A DNA stretch of 20,322 nucleotides from Chara braunii (GCA_003427395.1 BFEA01000243.1:1065482-1085803); one strand, 5' to 3'. Shown: positions 7,805-17,111, numbered from the stretch's first letter. The notes: a model not told the origin generated them from the sequence alone. Made by a program: numbers and translations.

Positions 7805-8852
7805 TAGTCAATGGGCACCCTTTTTCTTGGATCAGGGAGAAGCCATCTGGGGGAGAAACGGAGACTGTCTCCCCTTCGGCGGTGCCCACAGTCACTACTA
7901 TGCCCTCCCAGGGGAGGGACAACAGTTTGTCAAAATGAACAGAAAAAATATTATAGTTAGTGGGTAACTGCTGATTATATTCCAACAGTACATCCCCTGA
8001 AATTCCTTTTGCGGTATACACCATTTGCGCATGAAGTAAGTTTTCATCCTTCACCCACTCAAGCGGACACCATACCCCCTTGTTGAGTGAGAGGTGGACC
8101 AAGTCATTCTCACTCAGCCGCACATCAAAGGGGGCTACAAATAGTTGTACTCTGTTATTGTTCTTACCTGTTCTCGTTATCCTTCTGCAACCCATGCCTG
8201 GGATCGCTCTCACCGGGGCGTTCATGCCCAAGTAATTTCTCACCTTGGCCAACATGCCCGCTTGTGTAGGGTTGCTTTCCACGGAGCATGGGGTGATCAG
8301 CTTTATGCTGGTCCCCACGCTGTATGTTAAGAACTGCACGCCGTCCTGAGATTTCCTACATATAATGGGGACTAAATACTTGGACCCATGTTGTTTGCTA
8401 GTTCCTTGGCTCGCTCTAGGGGTGCTGGGTTTTCTGGTTCTTTGCAGTCTACCTGGGGAAAGTGTTCTGCCCCTTTTTTCCTTGGAGGGGTGTTCCTCAT
8501 GAGTAGACTCCTCAGATTTCCCTGAGAGATCCGCAGAGGACCCAAGGGGCCCAGGGGGCCACTTGGAGAAGGTGGGGGGGGGACAGACTCCTGCCCCACA
8601 TGCCACCTCTCCCTCCATCAGCCCTGGAGGTGACTGGTGGGCGAGATCAGTACCAGCTACGGTTAGGGGGATCGATGTTGTAGTGTGTTCTGAGTCGGGA
8701 CTGCGCTCTGATGACAGGTTGCTTGCCAACGTGGTGTGCATATTGACGGGAGCCGTTCCTGAGAGGGAGCCTGATAGATTTCCTAATTTAGAACCTGGTT
8801 CCATAGACATTTCTGTTTCCGTGATTATCGACCCCTGTTGCAGCTCGTTCAG
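7797..8852 (-). pseudogene. LINE ORF1, C-terminal part: low-complexity linker and a conserved-looking terminal domain
   Basis: This is the last section of ORF1, open from just after an in-frame TAG at 8855-8853 to TAA at 7799-7797. The first Met is at 8810. Counting from that Met, residues 1-140 are rich in Ser, Pro, Gly and charge. Residues about 143-305 look like a folded domain with regular hydrophobic spacing, for example LVPIICRK, VQLFVAPFDVRLSENDL and NIFSVHFDKLLSLPWEGIVV. I do not recognise this domain. The last codons overlap the ORF2 start, which supports this as the natural end of ORF1. It shares its frame with the 9674-9042 fragment. Confidence 0.7.
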
Positions 8853-9038
8853 CTATGTACAATTAGACAGCAGACCATTGCCTGGCCCAACCATGGTGGA
8901 GACCCTACCTTCCCCTGGATCGGTTACAGCAGTATTACTAGGCTCAGGGCCAGGATTCGAATTCTGGGTTGCAGCCGTACCTACTCCATTGGGCGCACCG
9001 GATTCATCTGACAGTTTAAGAGGACCCAGATTGACTAT

Positions 9039-9674
9039 CTATGTGTTTTCATTATGATCGGCCGCAGTCTTCGGCTGTATCTCGAGTTGAGCTCCTTGCT
9101 GGCCTTCCTTTGGTGACTCCTCCTGAACCGGAGAAGGAGGAAGAAGATCACCAGCGGCAGAACCAACTCCTGCTATGTCCATTTTCTCGACTTGGGAGCT
9201 ACCCCTAAGTGCAATGAGTGAATTTTCTGAAGTCTTGGGGGAAGAGGGGGGGATTGAAGAGGGGGAATGCGAACTCGGAGCAGTGAGGGCAAGGGGACAC
9301 CCACTGACGGCGGGGGGGGAGACATGGGCCGAAGGTGGGGGAGAGAGTCTCGAAGCAACAGTCCCTGTGGTGATTCCTGGTGTGGAAGGACGAGGGGTTT
9401 TGGGCCCTTGGGGTGCAGATCCGGTGATCAGAAATGGGGGGGAACTCCTCCCAACGGACCGGGGGGTCATGTTGTTTCCAGCGCTTCTCGGGTTCCCCAC
9501 CTGACCAGCTAGCTGGCATACCTCCCCCCCTGGTTTGTTCTTCTTGCTCTCTCCCGAAGAAGAAGGGGGGTTGTGCACTCCTTGTCCGCGGACCGTTGAG
9601 TGTCGGTGGTCCAGGCAGGGTGGAGCTTGCTGGTGTGGGGGACTGAGTCCTCGGGATCCATCCTGCTCCAGCAC
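9039..9674 (-). pseudogene. LINE ORF1, Pro/Ser-rich middle part after the frameshift
   Basis: This open frame carries the low-complexity stretch that links the zinc-knuckle part of ORF1 to its C-terminal domain. It is rich in Pro, Ser and Gly and has no recognisable motif. It is in the same frame as 8852-7797 and is separated from it by two nonsense codons, TAG at 9041-9039 and TAG at 8855-8853, with open sequence between them. It overlaps the end of the upstream ORF1 frame (11028-9205), which implies a frameshift somewhere in 9205-9674. I cannot fix the point because both frames are low complexity there. Confidence 0.6.
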
Positions 9675-11028
9675 TCAGCCCTCCCCTTGCCCTGACCGTA
9701 GTCAGTCCTCTGTCCTGTTCACCGTTGAGTGTCTGCCCAGTCCTACGATGCGCAATGTTTATTTCAATTGTCTGGGGACAACTCTCGGGCCTGTGTCCGT
9801 ACTCACGACACATAGAGCACCAATCCGTCAACCGAGTCACCACTTGTATTCTAATAACAGAGTCGTTGGCCTGTGGCCAGTTCAAGAAACCTGGTACCCT
9901 ATCTCTTCTATCGCGGGGGATGTCGAACTTCACATTGTTTAACTTCGGAGCCTCATCATATCTCTCCGGTGGGTACTGTTTGAAGACCCTGCCTACCGCG
10001 AATTGAATCTGCGATCTAACGAACGGAACAGTGAGCCATGGCACCCTCAACGCCATGATCCAAATCTTACTGACCTCGTTTTCGACTTTAGCCGTCTGTA
10101 TTTCCTCGGGGGATAGCCATTTTTGGAAGTTGAGCTTGTAGGTCGTGCCATCGATTTTTAGCTTGTGACTCTTCATGCTTAGCGTAAGGTCGACGATTTT
10201 TCCATCCCGGGGGAAGTACGACATTACATTCCTTCCCTCCTGGTGCACCCTCCCCCTCTCTTTGTGGTGAACGCTTTGCGGCACGATCGAGTCCTCAAAG
10301 CTCCGGATACATTGTTCTTTTCTCTCTGCTGATACAGACTTGAACTTGCCTTGAAAAAAAACCACTACTGCGTGGTCTCTCATCCAGTCTTTCTGAGCCT
10401 GCTCTACGATAGGGGGAACAAACATAGTAACTGAGTCCCTATCACGTTTGAAGGTGGCGAATTTCGACATGTCCGGGATAACCAGTCTGTCAAAACACCT
10501 GTCCAGCAAAATCCTGACTTCCTCCACTATTTCTGTGTCTGTTCTGCCAGCAAGTGGATCTCCTTGTTCAGTCTGCCTTTCCCTCTCATCCTCATCTATC
10601 GCTTCCTCTTGGTCGCTGTCGGACTCACTGTCTACCGGCCACCACTCGCAAGAGGGGGCGGCTCGACTTTGATTCCGACCCTCGTCACGATTCGTGAATG
10701 TCCGTTCCGCGGAACCAGCCGATTTGTTCCAGGGACCAGCATGTCTACAGTGTCTACCCCCCAGACCTCTACCTCCCGCAGCCTGTCTGTCCCTTCTCAC
10801 CTCGCCTTGTGGGGCCAGGGACCGCTGGGGACCTTCCGGGTTAGCAGTAGGACCTGCTGAACCCTCATTTCCCAACGCTGGCTGTGTTGCCCAGAATAGC
10901 GTGAAGCTGTCCCATGCTAAGCCCGGAATCCCCATATCACCACTACCTCCGTCACCCTGATCCATTACCTGATCCTGACCCGTGATTGGAGAGTGTAACT
11001 CCATATCTGAGTTATCCACTCGGAGCAT
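9205..11028 (-). CDS. LINE ORF1 (gag-like): RNA-binding region with CCHC zinc knuckle
   Basis: I place the start at the ATG at 11028-11026; the open frame also extends upstream to a TTG at 11094. The product would coat element RNA in the ribonucleoprotein. Counting from this ATG, the first 165 residues are Gly-rich, then acidic (DSESDSDQEEAIDEDE at about 133-148). Residues about 190-400 match the layout of the plant DUF4283 region: LKIDGTTYKLNFQKWLSP, then VSKIWIMALRVPWLTVPFV. One zinc knuckle follows, CSMCREYGHRPESC, with C-X2-C-X4-H-X4-C spacing (Cys404, Cys407, His412, Cys417). After the knuckle the sequence turns low complexity, and the last part of this frame looks out of frame; the real ORF1 most likely continues as 9674-9042 and 8852-7797. 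A full ORF1 would be close to 1,080 residues. Confidence 0.85.
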   Translation of the reverse strand: MLRVDNSDMELHSPITGQDQVMDQGDGGSGDMGIPGLAWDSFTLFWATQPALGNEGSAGPTANPEGPQRSLAPQGEVRRDRQAAGGRGLGGRHCRHAGPWNKSAGSAERTFTNRDEGRNQSRAAPSCEWWPVDSESDSDQEEAIDEDERERQTEQGDPLAGRTDTEIVEEVRILLDRCFDRLVIPDMSKFATFKRDRDSVTMFVPPIVEQAQKDWMRDHAVVVFFQGKFKSVSAERKEQCIRSFEDSIVPQSVHHKERGRVHQEGRNVMSYFPRDGKIVDLTLSMKSHKLKIDGTTYKLNFQKWLSPEEIQTAKVENEVSKIWIMALRVPWLTVPFVRSQIQFAVGRVFKQYPPERYDEAPKLNNVKFDIPRDRRDRVPGFLNWPQANDSVIRIQVVTRLTDWCSMCREYGHRPESCPQTIEINIAHRRTGQTLNGEQDRGLTTVRARGGLSAGAGWIPRTQSPTPASSTLPGPPTLNGPRTRSAQPPFFFGREQEEQTRGGGMPASWSGGEPEKRWKQHDPPVRWEEFPPISDHRICTPRAQNPSSFHTRNHHRDCCFETLSPTFGPCLPPRRQWVSPCPHCSEFAFPLFNPPLFPQDFRKFTHCT

Positions 11029-11145
11029 GATTTGGCCACTTTGACGCAGAGAACCCAAAGCAGTAAAATAAAATACAATAAAATAAAAGACCAAGTAGTG
11101 GAAAATGCTGGTATAGTGCTGGCCGTGATAGCTGGTTGTAGTTGT

Positions 11146-11322
11146 CTAGGAAAAAAAAAAAAAAAAAAGTAAAAAGTAAAACCGAGATAGATGAGGAGGG
11201 AATCCCAAGGAATCAGCACAGGGGAGACGAGGCTTGCCCTGTAAGTAACAAGTCTTCCAGTGAGATGCCACCCGCCGCAACGGGACTGTCCTTGCTTTGA
11301 GGGTTGATCTGTGATGACTTAC
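11146..11322 (-). other. candidate spliceosomal intron in the LINE 5' leader
   Basis: On the minus strand a perfect donor GTAAGT begins at 11322. An 18-T polypyrimidine tract (A18 at 11151-11168 on the plus strand) is followed directly by CCTAG ending at 11146. The 177-nt interval is 118 nt upstream of the ORF1 ATG. All three signals face the direction of LINE transcription. It could equally be a chance donor next to an unrelated homopolymer. Confidence 0.35.
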
Positions 11323-11473
11323 CACACCAAGGGAGTCTCCCGGTATGATTGGAACGAGCTGATCGCCTATGGATGTAACTGGTTGACTGTCGGCAGGCTA
11401 GCTGTGTGTCGCACTGGAAAACTAGGGGATTACAAAAGGTTCTAATGAAGAGGGGTGCCGGAAAACCTTGTTT

Positions 11474-11610
11474 GGAATGAAATGGGGGAAGGGGGAGGAG
11501 GGAGAGAAGTCGGCGAGATGGACGGCGGGAGGGGAAGGGAAGCGTTGCGGCAGGAATATTCGAGGATGCTGAGGCGAAAGACAGGAAGGAGAAGGGGGAA
11601 GGGGCGGATA
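11474..11610. other. purine-rich tract with G runs
   Basis: The plus strand is almost pure purine with runs such as GGGGGAAGGGGGAGGAGGG followed by further GGG and GGGG runs to about 11604. It has potential for G-quadruplex formation on this strand. On the minus strand it is a C/T-rich tract within the possible LINE leader. Confidence 0.55.
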
Positions 11611-12126
11611 CAACGAAACGCAACGAAGCTAAGAATTGAAGATTCCTCTGCCTGCCAACTGAGACTGCAGAATGCGATTCGAATAAAGACCTCGGATGTT
11701 GTTTTGGACCAGAGAGTTGATGGGGTTAAAAGTCTGGGCTTCACGAGCCGTTACTCATCACAAGTCCGAGATTTCGGAGCGCAGATAAAGGTACGGTGGA
11801 TAGGCGAGGGGGACTGGCGGAAGGGGAGAAAAGGGAGAAAGGCAACTAGGGTTAGGCAGTGGTGTAAAGTGAAACGTGGCGTAAGCGTTGGTACCGAGGA
11901 GCGAATGACACGGAGCCTACGAGTCGGCGGGCTTAAGAGAGATGAGTATGTCGGGATGGTAGGTGCTCTGGGGTACCTGGGGAATGGTAGTGAAGGCGCG
12001 AGAGCAACGTCGAGGAGGCGAGGCGTTCTTTGCCTGCCGACCTGACTTATCGAGTGAGGGTCGGGCATGCAGAAGGTTTTCTCAAAAAAAGAGCGGCCAA
12101 ATGAGTGACGAGCCTATACCTAGATT

Positions 12127-12148
12127 CTACGTAGATCCTACGTAGATC
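12127..12148. repeat. 11-bp exact tandem repeat
   Basis: CTACGTAGATC occurs twice back to back, at 12127-12137 and 12138-12148, and is followed by CGTAGG. Each copy includes the palindrome CTACGTAG. No function can be assigned. Confidence 0.8.
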
Positions 12149-13419
12149 CGTAGGCTATCGATACGGGCTTGGTAAAAAGACTCTCAAGGGTTCGAAGGAC
12201 CAAGGTGAACGGGCGAGATCTTCACCTATCGGATCCTAGCTCCTACCTCATGACGGGGCGGGGCCCCCTCCCCAATCGAAAAAAAAACTGGACGAGCTTA
12301 CGGCCAGGCCTAATCCGCGCAAAAACCGGTATGACACCCCCTTCGATCAAGAGTATGGGTAGATTCGGCCTGAGGAGGGAATTGTACCACGCTTCCTTGC
12401 TTCCAGCGCCTCGGCCTGTACACTCGATTACGGTCTGACACCGAAACCTTGTCAGGCAGCGATTTGCCCTAAAAAAACGAAATCACGCCCCCTTGCGACC
12501 TACTAAACGGCCTAGGGCCGTACCTCCACCTACTAAAATCGGAAAGTAAGATCCATATTTATTTCAAGGGTGTATGGGACCGGAACCCAAGGGATTATGT
12601 TGCCCGAATCGGAAAAAGGATATCATGAGGCAAAACCACAAAACTCAAGATCCAGACTGTATCAAGATCGTAATACCGATCGCCGGAAATACTCACACGT
12701 TCCCCTCGGCTCCCGAATCCGTAGAATCGTAATGGGAGGTATAGACAAAACTCTATGACCGTAGGGCTTCAAGAATGCATACAGACGGAAAAGGGGGTAA
12801 GTTCGGAAAGAAGCCTCTGTCACTGGCCATGTCTGAAAGCAGGTAAGGCAACACACCACATGTCCGGGGGTATTAAGAACGAATGTATACCTCGCTGAAG
12901 CGTCTTGAACTCCAGACATCCAGACATCTGCAAGCTCGATCAGCACATAGCCGGGAACTTCTTCATTAACCTGCTCCAATGGACCTTCTGGGCCCACTTA
13001 CCCAGAATCCGACAAAACACACGCTTGTGCCCCGACTACAGTCTGAACCAGCCGCAAGGCTCCTCAAATGCTGTGGCCGCCACCACCCAGCGGGCAACCC
13101 ATATCATACCCACCAGGAAACAAACCTCGCTGGGTCGCTCCGAGAGAGACCATACACTACCTTCCCGGTAGGAAGGAGCTAGGTTCCATAGGAAGCTCGC
13201 TGTCGCTGCAGCGATCTTCGGTTCCAAGATTTCAGGAAATATCTTGAAGGAAAAACTCCGCCAACCCTAACTGCACCCTCCCGCCACGCCACTTCCCCAG
13301 GACAAGTTCATGTCACTCGTGCTCGGACTCCCAGTCAAGTCCGACAGCTCTGTAACTCGCCTTACCCCTGCTAAGCGCCCCGGGGCATGACGATAGAACT
13401 CCGCTATGGCGAGCAAAGG

Positions 13420-13430
13420 AAACCCTAAAC
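13420..13430 (+). promoter_or_regulatory. telo-box-like motif
   Basis: AAACCCTAAAC matches the plant telo-box, a promoter element often found near transcription starts of growth-related genes. Related CCAACCCTAAC is at 13262. Its activity here is unknown; its place near the possible 5' end of the LINE is suggestive only. Confidence 0.35.
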
Positions 13431-13521
13431 AATAACGCTCTTCGCGTTGCCGGATTTGAGCGCTACGGCGCCTCCAACTTCGTCCTTTCCTACAGCCCGT
13501 TCCTCCTCCTGTGTGTTTTCT

Positions 13522-13534
13522 GCAATCCAACTTT
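13522..13534. repeat. candidate LINE target-site duplication, 5' copy
   Basis: The 13 bases GCAATCCAACTTT match 2958-2970 exactly, where they directly precede the LINE poly(A) tail. If real, the LINE spans 2968-13521, about 10.5 kb. Confidence 0.4.
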
Positions 13535-14632
13535 CGTTTCCCTTCCTTTTGAAAATCAGACCACGTACCCAAGAGCCTAGCTCCGTGGCTGCACCCATGA
13601 ACTGTTGAAAATACAGACCCCTGTTCGAAACCAGGGGCCTCGTCCCACTAGCGAAGTATTCTACGACGCCGCAGGCGTTTTCGATCACGTGCGGCCGCGG
13701 GTGACAGCCAGAACCCGCAGATCTCTATTCGGATCTACGGGCACGGCCGATTCGGTTGGATGAAATGGCCATGACTGACCTTGGGCCAATGAGGACGTAG
13801 GCACTGGATTTTTTAATTTGTTTTAAGCACTTCACGCTGGATTTTTTTTTTCCTTTCCACTTCACGCTGGTCTCGTTTTCAAGACTTCGCGAGGGGGGGG
13901 GCGTTTTCAAGACTTTGCGGGCTTTTGGAATGCTGTCGACCGTGGCACAAAAAAAAACAAAAATCTAGTAGTTGGATTCTTTCCGTGGTGTGCGGCGGTG
14001 TTGCTGGATTCCTGTAGCAGACGGTGTACGAGCTGTGCGTGGTGTACACGACCGCTATCACGGAGTAGATGCACCGCCAACGTGGTGTATGTGGTCTCTT
14101 TTGCATCCACGTACACCACCCCCTAAATGCTTTTTGGAGGCATGTGGAAACACTTGGCGGTCCGTCGCGACGCCCGTTTTTCGATGTGCTCTTCGCACAA
14201 CATAGGTGTGGTAGCGAATCTTGTGCATGAACATGGGAAGATGCATCCACGTTGTCTTCGTAAGCCTACCGGTCCGTCGCCACTACCCATCGCGACACTG
14301 CTCCCCACTGCACTTCGCAGCGAGAATGGAAGGCGTGAGGAACTGCAGGTTTACGCTCGGGGCCTTGCGGATGGACGGTGAGTTGTTGTACGGAGAGGCC
14401 GTGCATGCTTATGGCCTTCGGGAGCCAGTGCGCCATTATGCCCGCGGTGCTGTACGACGGGTGGTACATCGCTCTGCTCATGCCCGCCTGAATCCGCCCG
14501 TCGTCATTTCAGTGGCTGTTGTCTACCGCATCGCTGCCGATCACGTACCCTCACACAGTTGTCGCTCTGTCTTCTTCTGGGACTTGCCATTTTTAGTGAG
14601 GGCGTGCATCTTGTCGGCTTCCACCTGCGCCC
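13535..14632. other. non-coding flank of the Harbinger-like module with short repeats
   Basis: No gene is recognised. CACTTCACGCTGG occurs at 13828-13840 and 13858-13870. CGTTTTCAAGACTTCGCG at 13874-13891 is repeated with one change at 13902-13919. The motif GTGTAC, mostly as GGTGTAC, recurs at 14021-14120. I could not find matching terminal inverted repeats, so the outer end of the transposon is not fixed. Open frames such as 14221-14646 have no recognisable content. Confidence 0.5.
14082..14119. repeat. 13-bp imperfect hairpin
   Basis: GTGGTGTATGTGG (14082-14094) pairs with CCACGTACACCAC (14107-14119). There is one mismatch, which is a G-U pair in RNA, and the loop is 12 nt. It may be part of transposon subterminal sequence. 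Confidence 0.6.
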
Positions 14633-14956
14633 ATGGCTGGGGGTGATCCGGCGGGACTTTCATGCATACCCGATTGGGGCTATGCGGAGTCCCAGCCCGA
14701 GGACACATTCCACACACAAGTTCCCAAAGAAGCGAATTTTACCGAAGATCAGCATGGTGGGACCCACGCTGCACCTGGTTTTAACGCCGCAGTGCATCAG
14801 CCAACTGTGGACAGGCAGGAGTCTGCAAGGGCGGACCAAGTGCAGTTGTTTGGAAATGTGCCACGGTTAGTGGCTTCAGCTCTCCAGTTCGAGGCTTTGC
14901 CAAGGTCTCATTCAGGGTCGAGCAGCAAGATGAGGACAGCCTTCGGGAGCGCTTGA
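14633..14956 (+). pseudogene. N-terminal part of the Myb/SANT-like gene (before a frameshift)
   Basis: An ATG in good plant context (CCCATGGCT) opens a 107-residue frame ending at TGA 14954-14956. Its composition (acidic, Gln/Ser-rich, no repeats) resembles the low-complexity N-termini of plant Myb/SANT-like proteins. The next frame, which carries the DNA-binding domain, is open from 14785 and overlaps this one. The sequence EQQDEDSLRERLRLRAM at 14920-14970 reads naturally into the downstream protein. I infer a one-base indel between about 14785 and 14953 that splits what was a single gene of roughly 580 residues. It could instead be an unrelated chance frame. Confidence 0.45.
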
Positions 14957-14967
14957 GGTTGCGTGCA

Positions 14968-16383
14968 ATGGCAATGGATCACGGCCAGTCTTCAGATTTT
15001 CGGTCGTTTCCAGTGCAGGGACAGTGTGCTTTTTCCCCGAGGATAAACCTCCCAGCTGCTGTTTCGCCACTGTGCTCTGCGAACTGCGTCAGTTCCGGGA
15101 CACAGAACCTCAATGCCGTATGTTCCACTCCCCCTGCTGGTTTGCCGACACCCGGTGGAAGGATGTCCCACACACCGCAATCAGGGGTTTCGGACGGCGA
15201 CGGAGGTCGCCAGGCAGGTGACCGGACACCAGGTTCTGATTACATCATCAACCGCTTACTCAGGGAGGTAGAGGCGGCTGCTGGAACCGTGGAGGTGCCT
15301 GCAGGGACAGGACAGCCGGGGAACATCAATGTTTCCCCGGTGTCTGACACACATGCCGCTCCACAGGACATCCCGGCACACGGGTGTGGACGACAAAGTG
15401 TGAGCCCGGTACCTGACCGTTGTGGGTCTAGATCCAGGCCGTCCAATGCTGAGAGTGCGGGGAGGACCTCTGTCGACAACCGAGGGAAAGGACATGCTCC
15501 CCGCCCCCCTGCGCCTGACAGGAACTCGGAGCGTTGGGGCGAGGACGAAACGACAATGCTGTGCACGGTTCGGAACGAGGTGAAGGGCGTCATGGGTGAG
15601 GAAAGCGAGGTACTTGGCAGGGCGCGTGTAAAGGCGGGCTTTTGGAAGCTTGTTGAGAGTCGCATGCGGGAGAAAGGGTACAATCGAGATCATGAGCAGT
15701 GCAAGAGCAAGTTCTCGCAGATTTTTGACTTCTATAGAAAGCTGAAGGCGCATGAGAGGTGGTCAGGCAACCCGTCGTACTGGGACATGAATTCCACGAC
15801 GCGCAAGAGGTATAATGTGGATTTCGTGATTCGTCGCAGTTGGTATGACAGCATTTCGTCGTCAGAGGGAGACACTGATTCCATCAGGTTATCAAATTTG
15901 AGGGACTCCGGTCCCGAGCAAGAACGGATGGAGGACGGAGATGGGGATACGGCCGGTGGCAGCGAGGATGCCGGTGGCGGGGCAAGGTCCGGTGCTTTCT
16001 CCCCCACGCTGGGCAAACGCAAACGAGCTGTCAGCAATGCTCCTGAGAACAGCATGCGCGCAGTGTGTGGGGCTATGCGTGACCACAGTTCAGCGATTAC
16101 GTCGTCTGATCGACAGTGTGCGAAGCTGCGCTGTGACACAACACTCGATGTCGCGCGCCAGCAGGCCGATCTCCAGAGGGAGCTGTTGAGGGAGGACATA
16201 GCCTCGCGTGAGCGCGTGGCTGCCATCGTAGGGGATAGGATGAATGCTGGGTATGCCATTGTAGGAGATAGGATGAATGCGGGGTATGCTGTGCTCGCAG
16301 AGGCCATCCGTAGTCTGCGATCGCGAAACCGATCACGTGACCACTCACACGGTCATGCGGCACTTTCCTCCGATTCCAAGTAG
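14968..16383 (+). CDS. Myb/SANT-like (trihelix-type) DNA-binding protein of a Harbinger-like transposon
   Basis: The first ATG within the frame is at 14968; the frame is open further upstream and the true N-terminus probably lies at 14633. Residues about 190-265 form a single Myb/SANT-like domain: ERWGEDETTMLC, then GFWKLVESRM, then EQCKSKFSQIFDFYRKLKAH, followed by NPSYWDM. Tryptophan and aromatic residues sit where trihelix domains need them. An acidic Gly-rich linker follows, then a basic patch (GKRKR), and a C-terminal helical region containing an 11-residue tandem repeat. In PIF/Harbinger elements this second protein binds element ends and helps bring the transposase to the nucleus; that role is inferred from the family. 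The gene is convergent with the broken transposase 1.8 kb away. A host trihelix factor is a less likely alternative. Confidence 0.75.
   Translation: MAMDHGQSSDFRSFPVQGQCAFSPRINLPAAVSPLCSANCVSSGTQNLNAVCSTPPAGLPTPGGRMSHTPQSGVSDGDGGRQAGDRTPGSDYIINRLLREVEAAAGTVEVPAGTGQPGNINVSPVSDTHAAPQDIPAHGCGRQSVSPVPDRCGSRSRPSNAESAGRTSVDNRGKGHAPRPPAPDRNSERWGEDETTMLCTVRNEVKGVMGEESEVLGRARVKAGFWKLVESRMREKGYNRDHEQCKSKFSQIFDFYRKLKAHERWSGNPSYWDMNSTTRKRYNVDFVIRRSWYDSISSSEGDTDSIRLSNLRDSGPEQERMEDGDGDTAGGSEDAGGGARSGAFSPTLGKRKRAVSNAPENSMRAVCGAMRDHSSAITSSDRQCAKLRCDTTLDVARQQADLQRELLREDIASRERVAAIVGDRMNAGYAIVGDRMNAGYAVLAEAIRSLRSRNRSRDHSHGHAALSSDSK
16225..16290 (+). repeat. 33-bp in-frame tandem duplication in the Myb-like gene
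   Basis: Two copies of 33 bp, at 16225-16257 and 16258-16290, encode IVGDRMNAGYA twice. They differ at a few mostly silent positions, so the duplication is not brand new and has kept the frame. Confidence 0.9.
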
Positions 16384-16690
16384 GTCTCTGTTATTTTTAC
16401 TGCCAGAGTATTTTTGCGTGCACCGTTGCTGTGCGAAGCATCATGGTTGTCTCCAAAACCACTTTGTTTTTTTTCTTGTAGACGGCGATAAGTTATTTGT
16501 CGAGCAGCAGGTTCACTGCTATTTTTCAGCACGTGGCATCGGTGCTCGCATTTTTTGGAAGTTGCCCCGTGCGTGTGTGTTCTTTTCCCAGACGAACGTG
16601 CCCATTTTCCGAGCAAGTCTCTCTTTCCGCCAGCTTCGGTGGTGTGTTTTCAAGTATTGTTCGGTGTAATATCCTCTTCCCCAAACAAAG

Positions 16691-16693
<3 letters not shown>

Positions 16694-16769
<76 letters not shown>

Positions 16770-16813
16770 TATCGATATGTGTGTGTGTGCGTGTGTGTGT
16801 GTCTGTGTGTGTG
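16694..16813. repeat. (CT)n followed by (TG)n compound microsatellite
   Basis: A pure TC run covers 16694-16766. After 11 other bases a TG run with two substitutions covers 16778-16813. Confidence 0.97.
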
Positions 16814-16997
16814 AAAGAGGGATCAAGTGTAGAGGAGGGCCAAGCTTGTTATGTTTGTATTTTTTTTTATTTATATTTTGTTGATATATGTCGGTCATTA
16901 TGGTTACAACAAGCAATTGTCTTTTCATTTCTTCGGTCATTGACGTTTCAAAAAGCGACTGTGATGGTTGGCGACCTGCTATATGTTTGTTTTTCGA

Positions 16998-17065
16998 TGT
17001 GTGTGTGTGTGTGTGTGTGTGGCTTGCAGCTTCAAATCGTTATCCCGGATGTGGAAGAAAACTCG

Positions 17066-17110
<45 letters not shown>
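16998..17110. repeat. two (TG)n tracts within a local duplication
   Basis: TG runs lie at 16998-17021 and 17067-17110, each preceded by TCGA. Flanking unique sequence is also repeated: GTGGCTTGCAGCTTCA at 17019-17034 and 17194-17209, and CTTCAAATCGTTATCCC at 17030-17046 and 17136-17152. Confidence 0.9.

Positions 17111-17111
<1 letters not shown>

Larger units (their letters stand above)
2968..11028 (-). mobile_element. L1-type LINE retrotransposon, near full length, inactivated
   Basis: This is a non-LTR retrotransposon read on the minus strand. It contains, in order, ORF1 with a zinc knuckle, ORF2 with an APE-type endonuclease, a reverse transcriptase and a C-terminal zinc-binding (zf-RVT) domain, a 3' UTR, and a poly(A) tail seen as T18 at 2968-2985 on the plus strand. 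No RNase H domain follows the zinc-binding domain. Order and domains match the plant L1 group. The interval given is the part directly supported by coding sequence and tail; the 5' leader probably extends further, perhaps to 13521. Several nonsense and frameshift lesions mean that this copy cannot make intact ORF1 or ORF2 proteins as read. Confidence 0.93.
11029..13521 (-). other. possible LINE 5' UTR/promoter region; no gene recognised
   Basis: No protein family is recognisable on either strand over nearly 2.5 kb. On the minus strand 11470-11620 is C/T-rich, with matching G runs on the plus strand. A telo-box-like AAACCCTAAAC lies at 13420-13430 on the plus strand, close to the proposed 5' end. 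If 13522-13534 is the 5' target-site duplication, this whole stretch is the element's leader. If not, it is unassigned intergenic or older repeat DNA. Confidence 0.35.

Noticed and set aside
11151-11168. A18 as the poly(A) tail of a plus-strand retroelement
   Set aside because: No plus-strand element body lies upstream of it; the position is the LINE ORF1 start region on the other strand. The intron polypyrimidine reading fits the context better, though it is unproven.
11455-12045. 196-residue plus-strand open frame
   Set aside because: Arg/Gly-rich because of the purine tract. No domain, and it runs against the proposed LINE leader.
12662-12997. 111-residue minus-strand open frame in the unassigned 11-13.5 kb region
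   Set aside because: No recognisable motif or supporting neighbour; length is within what chance allows.
14221-14646. 141-residue plus-strand open frame before the Myb-like gene
   Set aside because: Composition rich in Arg, His, Val and Cys with no domain; it overlaps the better start at 14633 in another frame.
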